In this document: in pieces, positions 1-8,133 of the stretch | Layout: every line of letters starts with the position of its first letter | Position numbering within the stretch: position 1 is the stretch's first letter | Assembly: GCA_951812325.1 (NCBI GenBank) | Contig: OX638294.1 | Coordinates: 3,086,001 to 3,150,000, forward strand | Length of the DNA: 64,000 nucleotides | Direction of reading: 5' to 3' | Source of the DNA: an uncultured Thermoanaerobaculia bacterium | Lineage (GTDB): Bacteria > Acidobacteriota > Thermoanaerobaculia > Multivoradales > Multivoraceae | Translations under genes and position numbers: made by a program | The notes under the pieces: model-generated | Seen by the model: only the letters and a program-made list of their open reading frames with translations | What the model was told of the DNA's origin: nothing | Database searches by the model: none

Positions 1-326
1 CGATCGGCTGGAGCCCGGGCCGGCTGTTCCGCCTGGTCATGATGGAGAGTGTCTGGCTGGCGGCGCTTGGTCTGGTCGGCGCGTTCCTGCTCACGCTCGG
101 GCCGTACCTCTACCTTTCGTCCACGGGGCTCGACCTGACCGCGGTCTACGGCGGCACGGTCGAAGTCGCCGGCGTGGGCCTCGATCCGGTGCTCAAGATC
201 GGCATCTTCCCGCGCAACGCGGTGATGATCGCCCTGTTCGCGGTCGTTGCCACACTGGCATCGGGCATCTATCCGGCCTGGCGCGCGGGGCGGGTGGAAC
301 CGGTCGAGACGATCAGGGTGGTGTGA
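1..326 (+). CDS. ABC transporter permease, FtsX/MacB family, C-terminal part
   Basis: The gene starts before the window; the readable frame opens at base 3 and stops with TGA at 324-326. The visible ~107 residues contain three hydrophobic stretches, including one at the very end (NAVMIALFAVVATLASGIYPAWRA) followed by RVEPVETIRVV. The closing pattern P-A-x-x-A-x-x-x-P-x-E-x-I-R is typical of FtsX-like permeases of the MacB/LolCE type. The ATP-binding partner begins one base after the stop, so the two form an operon. Such pairs move lipoproteins, peptides or small molecules out of the inner membrane; the substrate cannot be told from this fragment. Confidence 0.85.
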   Translation, partial: IGWSPGRLFRLVMMESVWLAALGLVGAFLLTLGPYLYLSSTGLDLTAVYGGTVEVAGVGLDPVLKIGIFPRNAVMIALFAVVATLASGIYPAWRAGRVEPVETIRVV

Positions 327-327
327 G

Positions 328-1020
328 GTGGCAGGCGATCCCATCATCTCCCTCACGGACGTGACCAGGGTCTACCGTCAGGGCAGCGTGGACATCCATG
401 CCCTGCGCGGGCTGACTCTGGAGATCGAGCCGGGCGAGTTCACTGCCGTCTGCGGCCCTTCCGGTTCCGGCAAGACAACCACCCTGAACCTGATCGGTGC
501 GCTCGATTCCGTGACCTCGGGCTCGATCGCGCTCGAGGGACGGGAGTTGGGCAATCTGAACAAGAAGGAGTTGAGCGCGCTTCGCCGCGACCGGATCGGC
601 TTCGTGTTCCAGGCCTACAACCTGATGCCGGTGCTCACGGCCTACGAGAACGCCGAGATGGTGCTCTGGGTCCAGGGCGTCGACGCGGCGACGCGGCGCG
701 AACGGGTGATGGACCTCCTCGATCAGGTAGGACTGAAGGGGTTGGAGGATCGCCGTCCGTCCGAACTGTCGGGCGGGCAGCAACAGCGGGTGGCGATCGC
801 CCGCGCGATTGCCAGCAATCCGGCCGTGGTGCTCGCCGACGAGCCGACGGCGAACGTGGACTCCGAAACCGCGGAGACCCTGCTCGGCCTGATGGAGACC
901 CTCAACCGGGACCAGGGCGTGACCTTCCTCTTCTCGACCCATGATCCGCAGGTGATGGAACGGGCGCGCCGGGTGGTGCGCCTCGTCGATGGCGGCGTCG
1001 CGAGCGACGAGCGCCGCTGA
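328..1020 (+). CDS. ABC transporter ATP-binding protein, LolD/MacB type
   Basis: A 230-residue ATPase that powers the permease encoded just upstream. I chose the GTG at 328, which follows the permease stop by one base; the open frame extends to 247, but that part only overlaps the permease. Walker A is GPSGSGKT, the Q-loop is in FVFQAYNLMP, the signature is LSGGQQQRVAIARA, Walker B is VVLADEP, and the switch His is in FSTHDPQV. The LMPVLTAYEN segment after the Q-loop is characteristic of LolD/MacB ATPases. All catalytic residues are present. Its end overlaps the next gene by 32 bp, suggesting coupled translation. Confidence 0.9.
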   Translation: MAGDPIISLTDVTRVYRQGSVDIHALRGLTLEIEPGEFTAVCGPSGSGKTTTLNLIGALDSVTSGSIALEGRELGNLNKKELSALRRDRIGFVFQAYNLMPVLTAYENAEMVLWVQGVDAATRRERVMDLLDQVGLKGLEDRRPSELSGGQQQRVAIARAIASNPAVVLADEPTANVDSETAETLLGLMETLNRDQGVTFLFSTHDPQVMERARRVVRLVDGGVASDERR

Positions 1021-2314
1021 GCGGCTGCCCCGGCCGGCCGGCGTGGTGGCCGGCGTGCTGCTCGCGGTACTGGCAACGGGCGCCGTCGAGCCGTCGGCCG
1101 CGCAGACCACGGTCGGCGGCGATGTGCGGCTCTTCGCCTTCCAGGTCCTGGAGGAGCTCGATGGCGATGACGGCAGCGACAACGATGGCGGCGAGGACGC
1201 TGCCGAAGGCGCCGTGCCCCGCGGCGCCGGCGGCGTGGAGCTCGGGATCCTGCGACTCAAGCTCGATTCCCGCTGGCGGACGGGATCGCAGGACCGGCTG
1301 CGCCTCGAGGTACACGGCGTGGCGCAGGCGGTCTCGCCGCCCGGCAGCGGTTCCCTGACCTCGGTGGCCACCGGCGCCACGCGGCGCTTCTTCGATCTGG
1401 AGTCCGACTCCTTCGGCGGCGGCGACGTGGCCGGCGCCACCGAGATCGACCGGCTCAATCTGCGCTGGGACCGGCCGGGCTTCCGGATGGTCGCGGGGCG
1501 TCAGGCGATCACCTGGGGCGTGAACTACTTCTGGCCCGTGCTCGACCTGTTCGCTCCGTTCGCGCCGCAGCGGATCGACCGTGCCTACAAGCCCGGCGTC
1601 GACGCGCTTCGGTTCACCGTGCCGGTGGGCGACTTCTCCGAGGTCGAGGTGATCGCGGCAAGCCAGGGGACGCGTACGCCGGACGACCTGAGCTTCGCCT
1701 CGCTGGGCCGTTTCCACAGCGAACTCGGCGAGGGCCCCTCGAGCGTCGACTTCGGCTACATGGTCGGCGGCTTTCACCGCGACTTCGTCCTCGGGGGCTT
1801 CTTCTCGGCCGATGTCTGCGGCACCGGGCTGCGTGGAGAAGTCTCCTGGACCAGTCCCGGCTGCGACCCGCGGAGCGGTCATCCGGTGTTCGGTTGCGGA
1901 GACTTCTGGCGTTCGACGGTCGGTGTCGACCGGCTGCTCACGCCGACCCTGACCCTGATCGCCGAGGCGAGCTGGAACGGTTTCGGGGCCGGCGACCCGG
2001 CGGATTACGCGCGGCTTGCCGATGCCGACCGTGTCCGGCGCGGCGAGGTGGTGTCTCTCGGACGACGCCATGCCGCTCTTTCGCTCGCGTGGCAGGCTCA
2101 TCCGCTGCTGACCGTGAGCGGCGCAGTCCTCTTCAACCGGGAGGATTCCTCGGCACTGTTCCAGCCCGGCATCACCTGGTCCGTGTCCGACCACGTGTCG
2201 ATAGGCGCGGGCCTGATCGGATCGACCGGGCGTGACCTTCGAGACGGGGCGCCGGCCAGTGAGTATGGCGCCGTGCCCGTGGTGGCCTGGTCTTCGCTGA
2301 CTGCCTGGTTCTAG
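989..2314 (+). CDS. Putative outer-membrane beta-barrel protein
   Basis: A 441-residue protein with a signal peptide: basic start, hydrophobic run around residues 18-33, and an Ala-x-Ala-like site near SAAQ at ~38. Alternating hydrophobic and polar residues through the body and a C-terminal Phe (SLTAWF) fit an outer-membrane barrel recognised by BamA. An acidic, low-complexity segment (DGDDGSDNDGGED) follows the signal. A central motif, GRQAITWGVNYFWP, recalls the DUF1302-like barrel group, but I am not certain of the family. It overlaps the ATPase gene by 32 bp, so it is probably the outer-membrane partner or the cargo of that ABC system. No exact function can be given. Confidence 0.6.
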   Translation: MAASRATSAAERLPRPAGVVAGVLLAVLATGAVEPSAAQTTVGGDVRLFAFQVLEELDGDDGSDNDGGEDAAEGAVPRGAGGVELGILRLKLDSRWRTGSQDRLRLEVHGVAQAVSPPGSGSLTSVATGATRRFFDLESDSFGGGDVAGATEIDRLNLRWDRPGFRMVAGRQAITWGVNYFWPVLDLFAPFAPQRIDRAYKPGVDALRFTVPVGDFSEVEVIAASQGTRTPDDLSFASLGRFHSELGEGPSSVDFGYMVGGFHRDFVLGGFFSADVCGTGLRGEVSWTSPGCDPRSGHPVFGCGDFWRSTVGVDRLLTPTLTLIAEASWNGFGAGDPADYARLADADRVRRGEVVSLGRRHAALSLAWQAHPLLTVSGAVLFNREDSSALFQPGITWSVSDHVSIGAGLIGSTGRDLRDGAPASEYGAVPVVAWSSLTAWF

Positions 2315-2393
2315 GGAGTTGTGCGGCAAGGACCGGGACGGCCTCGGACAGGGACCGGAAGCCACCCGGCAAAGGTACAGGTGCGCCGGCCTG

Positions 2394-2597
2394 CCATCCG
2401 TGCGCCCGATGACGTGCGTACGGACTGGTTCGCGGGTGGACGCGGGTCGCGCCACCCTGGGTTCCATCCGTGCGCCCGATGACGTGCGCACGGACTGGTT
2501 CACGGGTGGCGCGGGTCGCGCCACCCTGGGTTCCATCCGTGCGCCCGATGACGTGCGCACGGACTGGTTCACGGGTGGCGCGGAGCGCGCCACCCGG
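2394..2597 (+). repeat. Three tandem copies of a ~70 bp double-hairpin element
   Basis: Three direct repeats start near 2394, 2464 and 2533 (periods 70 and 69 bp). Each contains two inverted repeats. The first is a 9 bp stem, TCCGTGCGC / GCGCACGGA, around a 10-base loop. The second is an 8-9 bp stem, GGTGGCGCG / CGCGCCACC, around a 3-base loop. Copy 1 has changes that keep the first stem (a G-T pair) and put a bulge in the second; copy 3 changes only the second loop (GGT to GAG). No gene is credible here although frames stay open. It lies between the barrel gene and the pstS promoter and looks like a REP/BIME-type cluster. Confidence 0.75.
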
Positions 2598-2665
2598 GTT
2601 CTGGCCGGCTTCCCAGGGAAACACGGCGCGAGGCGGCAGCCTCGCTCCTTGGACGCTGGCGGTTC

Positions 2666-2698
2666 TTTACGGGTTGTTCACCAACCGTCCGCTACGCT
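2666..2698 (+). promoter_or_regulatory. Pho box and -10 of the pst operon
   Basis: Two half-sites, TTTAC at 2666 and TTCAC at 2677, lie exactly 11 bp apart, the spacing of PhoB-family direct repeats. A -10-like TACGCT lies at 2693-2698, 27 bp from the first half-site. The same layout recurs ahead of phoB and phoU. Activation under phosphate limitation is inferred. Confidence 0.65.
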
Positions 2699-2731
2699 CC
2701 GATCCGGCAGCAGACTGTTTGATTTCACGAG

Positions 2732-3622
2732 ATGAAGCACATGAAGACCTCAAGAGTCACTTCGGCCGGATCCTGTCTGGCGCTGGCCGTTCTGGTTGCC
2801 GCTTGCGGCGGCGGTTCCCGCAACCTGATCCAGAACAAGGGCTCCGACACCCTGGTCAATGTGGCCCAGGCGTGGGCCGAGAGCTACGCCTCCGTGGCGT
2901 CCGAGACCGTCGTCGCGGTGTCGGGCGGCGGGTCGGGGACCGGTATCGCGGCAATGATCAACGGCACGGTCGACATCGCGAACTCGAGCCGCAAGATGAA
3001 GGACTCCGAGATCGAGCTGGCGCGCGGAAACGGCAACGATCCGATCGAGTTCGTCGTCGGCTTCGACGCGCTGGCGGTGTACGTCCATCCCGACAACCCG
3101 CTCGACCAGGTTTCGCTGGAGCAGTTGGCCGAACTCTACGGTGAGGGCGGCGACGTTGACGCCTGGAGCCAGTTGGGCGTCGAGGTGCCCGGCTGCAGCA
3201 GTGACGAGATCGTCCGCGTCAGCCGCCAGAACAACTCCGGCACCTACGTCTACTTCCGCGAGGCGGTGCTGGGCGAGCGGCGCGACTTCAGGCTCGGTTC
3301 GCGCGACATGCACGGCTCGAAGGACGTGGTCGACCTGGTCGAGAACACGCCCTGTGCGATCGGCTACAGCGGCCTCGCCTACGCGACGGACCACGTGAAG
3401 ATGCCCTGCGTCAGGAAGGGCGAGGACGGCGACTGCGTGTCTCCCTCGGTCGAGACGGCGATTGACGGTTCCTATCCGATCGCGCGTCCGCTCTTCATGT
3501 ACACCGCGGGCGAGCCTCAGGGCGCCATTCGGGAGTACCTCGACTGGGTGTTGAGCGACGAGGGCCAGTGCATCGTCTATGAGAAGGGGTACGCGCCGCG
3601 GGGCGACGTGAACTGTTCGTGA
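2732..3622 (+). CDS. pstS: Phosphate ABC transporter, substrate-binding lipoprotein
   Basis: A 296-residue periplasmic phosphate-binding protein that delivers phosphate to PstCA. The N-terminus is a lipoprotein signal with lipobox LVAAC (Cys at ~residue 25), so the protein is probably membrane-anchored. PstS features are GSDTLVNVAQAW near the start, the Ser/Gly-rich phosphate loop SGGGSGTGI, and RQNNSGTYVYF further on. The ATG at 2732 was chosen; a second ATG at 2741 is possible, and neither has a strong ribosome-binding site. It is first in a five-gene operon and is preceded by a Pho box at 2666-2687. Confidence 0.93.
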   Translation: MKHMKTSRVTSAGSCLALAVLVAACGGGSRNLIQNKGSDTLVNVAQAWAESYASVASETVVAVSGGGSGTGIAAMINGTVDIANSSRKMKDSEIELARGNGNDPIEFVVGFDALAVYVHPDNPLDQVSLEQLAELYGEGGDVDAWSQLGVEVPGCSSDEIVRVSRQNNSGTYVYFREAVLGERRDFRLGSRDMHGSKDVVDLVENTPCAIGYSGLAYATDHVKMPCVRKGEDGDCVSPSVETAIDGSYPIARPLFMYTAGEPQGAIREYLDWVLSDEGQCIVYEKGYAPRGDVNCS

Positions 3623-3653
3623 CGCCTGCGGCCGCACTCTTCCGGCGGCTTGG

Positions 3654-4607
3654 GTGGCTGACATGACGCACGCCGCCGATCGGCGCGACCTCGCCTGGTG
3701 GATCGACCGGACGATGCAGGTGCTCGTCCTGGCGGGCGGCCTGTCGGCGATCGTCTTCATCGCCGGCATCTTCCTCTTCATCACGCGGGAGGGCGCCGGC
3801 TTCGTCTTTGACCGATTCGACTTCCGCGAGTTCTTCTTCTCGCCGCGTTGGACCCCGACCTCGAACCACAACCCCACCTACGGCGCCCTCGCCCTGATCG
3901 CGGGCACGGCCTCCGTGACCGGCCTCGCGATGGTCGTCTCGGTGCCCTTCTCACTCGGCGCCGCGATCTACATCGGCGAGTTCGCCACCGGCCGGGTGCG
4001 CGAGACGCTCAAGGTCCTGGTGGAGCTGTTGGCAGCGATTCCGTCCGTGGTCTGGGGGTTCATCGGACTCTCGATCATGAACCCGCTGATCATCCAGGTC
4101 TTCGACGTGCCGGTGGGTCTCAACGTCCTGAACTCGGGGATCATCCTGGGGTTGATGGCGGCGCCGATCATGACCACGATCGCCGAGGATGCACTCAAGG
4201 CGGTGCCTGACGGATACCGGGAGGCTGCCGAGGCGATGGGCGCGACGCGCTGGCAGGTCACCTTCAAGGTCGTGCTGCCCGCCGCTCGCAACGGTCTGGT
4301 CGCGGCCACGCTGCTCGGCGTGGGTCGCGGCTTCGGCGAGACGATGGCGGTGCTGATGGCCAGCGGCCACTCGGTCAACCTGCCGACCAGCCCCTTCGAC
4401 TCGGTGCGGGCGTTGACCGCGACGATCGCGGCCGAGCTGGGTGAGACGGCAGCCGGATCGGACCACTACCAGGCGTTGTTCACGCTCGGCATCTTCCTGT
4501 TCATCGTGACGTTTGCGATCAACCTGGCGGCGGACGTCTTCGTGCGCGGCGGCCGGCGCAAGTACCGCCGACGGGGCCGTCGCCCGGCCGCTTCGGCGAA
4601 CCCGTAG
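3654..4607 (+). CDS. pstC: Phosphate ABC transporter permease
   Basis: An inner-membrane permease of 317 residues that forms the phosphate channel with PstA. There is a hydrophobic segment at ~22-44 and five or more further membrane spans. The ATPase-coupling loop, EAAEAMGATRWQVTFKVVLP, is canonical for PstC/PstA. GTG at 3654 gives the full open frame; ATG at 3663 is an equally plausible start. It lies 31 bp after pstS and 18 bp before pstA. Confidence 0.92.
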   Translation: MADMTHAADRRDLAWWIDRTMQVLVLAGGLSAIVFIAGIFLFITREGAGFVFDRFDFREFFFSPRWTPTSNHNPTYGALALIAGTASVTGLAMVVSVPFSLGAAIYIGEFATGRVRETLKVLVELLAAIPSVVWGFIGLSIMNPLIIQVFDVPVGLNVLNSGIILGLMAAPIMTTIAEDALKAVPDGYREAAEAMGATRWQVTFKVVLPAARNGLVAATLLGVGRGFGETMAVLMASGHSVNLPTSPFDSVRALTATIAAELGETAAGSDHYQALFTLGIFLFIVTFAINLAADVFVRGGRRKYRRRGRRPAASANP

Positions 4608-4625
4608 GGACAGAGGGGGAAGCGC

Positions 4626-5495
4626 GTGTTCGAGGCCACCGAACGCAACCGACGGAACCGGAAGGTCGAAGGCCTGTTCCGGCTCCTCTTCCTGTGGATG
4701 ACCTGCATGCTCATCCTGCCGGTCGCCCTGATTCTCGGCGTGCTCATCGTCCGAGGCGGTCCAGCGATCTCCTGGGAGTTCCTGTTCACCCGGCCGATCG
4801 ACAACATGACCGCGGGCGGCATCCTGCCAGCCCTGGTCGGTACCGTGTGGCTGGTCGTCGTCGCCCTGATCGCCTCGGTGCCGGTCGGCGTGGCGGCCGC
4901 GCTCTACCTGAGCGAGTACGCGCCGGACAACCGCCTGACCCGGGCGATCAACCTGGCGATCATCAACCTGGCCGGCGTGCCGTCCATCGTTCACGCGCTG
5001 TTCGGCCTCGGCGCCTTTGTCATCTTCTTCCGTTTCGGCACCAGCATCCTGGCCGCGAGCCTGACGCTGGCGATCATGACGCTGCCGGTGGTGATCGTCG
5101 CCACCCGGGAGTCGCTCCAGACCGTGCCGCTGGCGTTCCGGGAAGCGTGCTGGAACATGGGCGCGACCCGCTGGCAGACGATCCGCAAGGTCGTGTTGCC
5201 GAACTCGGTCAGCGGCATCCTGACCGGCGTCATCCTCGAGGTCTCGCGCACGGCCGGCGAGACGGCGCCGATCATGTTTACCGGCGCGGCGGTCTTCATG
5301 CCCTTCCTGCCGCAGGGCGTGCTCGACCAGACGATGGCGATGTCGCTCCATCTGTTCGTCATTTCGACTCAGGTGCCGGACGTGCCGGAGCACATGCCCT
5401 TCGGCGTCGCACTGGTTCTGATCTCCCTGGTGCTGGCGATGAACGGGCTTTCGATCGCCTTCCGGGTCTATCTGCGGGGCCGCAAGAAGTGGTGA
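4626..5495 (+). CDS. pstA: Phosphate ABC transporter permease
   Basis: The second permease of the phosphate importer, 289 residues, GTG start preceded by a GGGGA-like site. It has about six membrane segments and the coupling loop EACWNMGATRWQTIRKVVLP, followed by the ETAPIMFTGAA stretch common in PstA. Its TGA overlaps the GTG of the first PstB-like gene by four bases (GTGA), so translation is coupled. Confidence 0.92.
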   Translation: MFEATERNRRNRKVEGLFRLLFLWMTCMLILPVALILGVLIVRGGPAISWEFLFTRPIDNMTAGGILPALVGTVWLVVVALIASVPVGVAAALYLSEYAPDNRLTRAINLAIINLAGVPSIVHALFGLGAFVIFFRFGTSILAASLTLAIMTLPVVIVATRESLQTVPLAFREACWNMGATRWQTIRKVVLPNSVSGILTGVILEVSRTAGETAPIMFTGAAVFMPFLPQGVLDQTMAMSLHLFVISTQVPDVPEHMPFGVALVLISLVLAMNGLSIAFRVYLRGRKKW

Positions 5496-6277
5496 GCACG
5501 GCCGCGCCGCCGAGCGCCGACTCCGACTGCGCGATCGACGTGGTCGATCTGGCGATCCGCTACCACGGACAGTTGGCGCTCTCCGGGGTCACGCTGAAGG
5601 TTCCGGCGCACGACATCTTCGGCGTCATCGGACCGGCGAACAGCGGCAAGACGTCCTTCCTGCGCGCCGTCAACCGGATGGACCTGATGACGGCCGGCAT
5701 GGAGGTTTCGGGGAGCGTTCGGGTCGAGGGTCGGGACGTTCGCAGTTGGCGCAATCCGTATGCCCTGCGGCAGCGCATCGGCGTCGTGTTCCCGCTGCCG
5801 GTGGGTCTGCCGATGACGATCTACGAGAACGTCGCGCTGTCGTCGCGGCTGCGAGGCACCCGGAACAAGGCCGACCTGGACGTGATCGTGGAACGCTGTC
5901 TCCGGCGGGCCGCGCTCTGGGACGAGGTGAAGGACCGGCTCGATTCCCTGGGCAGCCTTCTGTCGGGCGGGCAGCAGCAGCGCCTGACGATCGCCCGCGC
6001 CCTGTCCCAGGATCCGTCGATCCTGCTGCTCGACGAATTCTCGATCGCGGTCGATCCGGTAACCACGATGCGGATCGAGGAAGTGCTCTCGGAACTCAAG
6101 TCCGAGATGACGATTGTGCTGGTCACGAATCTCGTGCAGCAGGCGCGGCGGCTGGCCTCGCAGACCGCCTTCTTCCTGACCGGCGAGCTGGTCGAGGTGA
6201 CGGAGACGGAGGCGATGTTCGAGGGCGCCGCTCAGGACCCGCGGACCACCGCCTACGTCGAAGGGAAGTTCGGATGA
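5492..6277 (+). CDS. PstB-like ATPase 1, lacking the Q-loop Gln and switch His
   Basis: A 261-residue ATPase of the phosphate importer. The GTG at 5492 overlaps the pstA stop. Walker A GPANSGKT (47-54), signature LSGGQ (157-161) and Walker B LLLDE (178-182) are intact. The Q-loop Gln is Pro101 (VVFPLPVG, where PstB normally reads VFQRPNP), and the switch His is Asn213 (LVTNLVQQ instead of VTHN). The usual DEP is DEF. This subunit should bind ATP but is expected to hydrolyse poorly at its own site, while supplying a good signature to a partner. The partner is very probably the next gene, whose losses are complementary. Confidence 0.85.
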   Translation: MSTAAPPSADSDCAIDVVDLAIRYHGQLALSGVTLKVPAHDIFGVIGPANSGKTSFLRAVNRMDLMTAGMEVSGSVRVEGRDVRSWRNPYALRQRIGVVFPLPVGLPMTIYENVALSSRLRGTRNKADLDVIVERCLRRAALWDEVKDRLDSLGSLLSGGQQQRLTIARALSQDPSILLLDEFSIAVDPVTTMRIEEVLSELKSEMTIVLVTNLVQQARRLASQTAFFLTGELVEVTETEAMFEGAAQDPRTTAYVEGKFG

Positions 6278-7107
6278 TTTCCAGCGGCGGTTCGGTACCG
6301 GCCACTCAGGCGACCGAAGCGGCGTTTGCGGCCGCCGATTCGCCGGCGGCCATCCTGATCGAGAAGCTGAGCCTCTGGTATGGCGACTTCCAGGCCTTGT
6401 TCGACGTCGACCTGCGGGTGCGGGCCGGTGCGATCACGTCCCTGATCGGCCCTTCGGGTTGCGGCAAGACGACGCTGCTGCGGTCGGTCAACCGGATCAA
6501 CGAGCGTCTCGGCTACGTGCGCACGACCGGCAGCATCCGGCTCTGGGGACTCAATGTGCTCGACTCGACGGTCGAACTGGCTCAGCTTCGCAAGCAGGTG
6601 GGCATGGTCTTCCAGCGCCCGAACCCGCTACCCCTGTCGGTTCGGGACAATGTCCTGTTCGGGACCCGGGTTCACCGCCCGAACGAACGCCAGCCGACGA
6701 GAGGCGAGTCCGACCGGATCGTCGAGAAGGCACTGCGCGAGGTGCTCCTCTGGGACGAGCTGAAGGACTCGCTCGACCGCCGCGGCACGGAGCTCTCGCT
6801 CGAGCAGCAGCAGAAGCTATGTATCGCCCGGCTGCTGCCGGTCAAGCCGAAGCTGTTGCTGATGGACGAACCCTGCTCGGCGCTCGACCCGGCCGGTACG
6901 GAGGCTGTCGAGGAGCTGATCTGGAAGCTGCGCGGCGACTACACGATCCTGATCGTCACCCACAACATGGCTCAGGCACGCCGGGCGAGCGAAGAGTGCG
7001 TCTTCATGCTGCTCGGCGAGATGATCGAGCACAGCGACACGGCATCGATGTTCCTCAACCCGGCGAACAGGAAGACGGCGGACTACATCGAGGGCCGCTA
7101 CGGGTAG
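6274..7107 (+). CDS. pstB: PstB-like ATPase 2, degenerate signature motif
   Basis: A 277-residue ATPase whose ATG overlaps the stop of ATPase 1 (ATGA). Walker A GPSGCGKT (59-66), Q-loop VFQRPNPLP (Gln114), Walker B LLLMDEP (Glu199) and switch His230 (VTHNMAQA) are all intact. The signature, normally LSGGQQQ, is LSLEQQQ (174-180). In a head-to-tail dimer with ATPase 1, its Walker motifs would face the intact LSGGQ of that protein, giving one working and one degenerate ATP site. A ~26-residue hydrophilic extension precedes the domain. The gene closes the pst operon. Confidence 0.88.
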   Translation: MISSGGSVPATQATEAAFAAADSPAAILIEKLSLWYGDFQALFDVDLRVRAGAITSLIGPSGCGKTTLLRSVNRINERLGYVRTTGSIRLWGLNVLDSTVELAQLRKQVGMVFQRPNPLPLSVRDNVLFGTRVHRPNERQPTRGESDRIVEKALREVLLWDELKDSLDRRGTELSLEQQQKLCIARLLPVKPKLLLMDEPCSALDPAGTEAVEELIWKLRGDYTILIVTHNMAQARRASEECVFMLLGEMIEHSDTASMFLNPANRKTADYIEGRYG

Positions 7108-7207
7108 GACGTCGTCGGCTCGCTGTCTAGCCGCATCGAGGCGGTCCGTGTTTCTCCTTGGACAGACTGCCGAGCCGTCGCATGGTTTGGCGTCGCCATG
7201 TCATGAT

Positions 7208-7236
7208 GTCGTCATATTTCCCGGAAGAATGACGAC
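7208..7236 (+). promoter_or_regulatory. Inverted repeat before the AAA ATPase gene
   Basis: GTCGTCAT at 7208-7215 and ATGACGAC at 7229-7236 are perfect inverted repeats around 13 bases. A second small palindrome, CGTTG/CAACG, overlaps the GTG start at 7240. The site could be an operator or a leader hairpin; nothing confirms either. Confidence 0.35.
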
Positions 7237-7239
7237 GTT

Positions 7240-8043
7240 GTGTACAACGAACCCTATCCGCGGTTGGGCCGGCTGCCACGCCAGAGCTTCTTCCTGCTCG
7301 GTGTCCGCGGGGTCGGCAAGAGCACCTGGGCGCGCCGCAGTCTCTCCGACGCTCATTGGATCGACCTGCTCGACGAGGCGCGGTATCAGGACTACCTGGT
7401 CGACCCATCCTTGTTTGCCGCAGAGCTGCGATCGATCGCGCCCGGAGACCGGGTGGTGGTCGACGAGATCCAGCGGCTGCCGAATCTCCTGAACGAAGTC
7501 CATCGGTTCATCGAGGAGCGCGGGCTTCGCTTCGCGCTGCTGGGATCGAGCGCCCGCAAGTTGAAGGCGGCGGGAGTCAACCTCCTGGCCGGGCGCGCCT
7601 TGCGCCGGATGATGCATCCGTTGACGCCGGAGGAACTTGGCGCCGACTTCGACCTGGAGACGGCGCTTCGCTCGGGGACGATTCCGCTCGTGTGGATGGC
7701 GGAGGACCGTCGGGCGGCGCTCGAAAGCTACGTGCAGCTCTATCTGCGCGAAGAGATCCGCGCGGAGGCGCTGGTCAGGAACCTGGCCGGCTTCGCTCGT
7801 TTTCTGCCGGTTGCCGCCCTCTGCCACGGCGCCGCCGTGAACGTCTCGGGACTGGCGCGTGATTGCGGCGTCTCCCGAACGACGGTGCAGGGCTACCTGG
7901 AGATCCTGGAGGACACCCTGCTCGCGTATCGGCTGCCGGCGTTCGAAGCGAAACTGCGCGTGCGGGAGCGACGGCGCCCCAAGCTCTACTGGATCGACGC
8001 CGGACTGGACCGGATCATCCGGCTTGTGGCGACTCCGAGGTGA
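7240..8043 (+). pseudogene. AAA ATPase of the AAA_14/DUF4143 type, 3' end displaced
   Basis: The 267 readable residues start at GTG 7240. Walker A is GVRGVGKS (~20-27), Walker B is DRVVVDEIQ, and sensor-like LLGSSARKLK follows, as in the AAA_14 family. The GRALRRMMHPLTPEEL segment and the helix-turn-helix-like VSGLARDCGVSRTTVQGYLEIL are typical of AAA_14/DUF4143 proteins. The frame stops shortly after LYWIDAGLDRII, where family members continue for ~120 residues to a PD-(D/E)XK-like EVDF...IEVK end. That end is found ~1.4 kb downstream at 9435-9707, with an unrelated gene between. The gene is therefore interrupted; whether the truncated ATPase still works is unknown. Confidence 0.75.
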
Positions 8044-8133
8044 AGGAGTGTCTAGGCCAAGTGGTCCTTGTGCCGGGGGGCGATCCCAACAAGGCCGACG
8101 ATTACCAATGTCAAGGCCAGGAGATTTGAGAAG

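Noticed and set aside
2394-2597. Possible CRISPR array
   Set aside because: The units are directly adjacent without unique spacers and differ only by point changes.
2319-2735. Open frames through the 2394 repeats that give a repeated Arg/Pro-rich peptide
   Set aside because: The periods are 70 and 69 bp, not multiples of three together, so no single frame keeps the repeat. Structure, not coding, is conserved.
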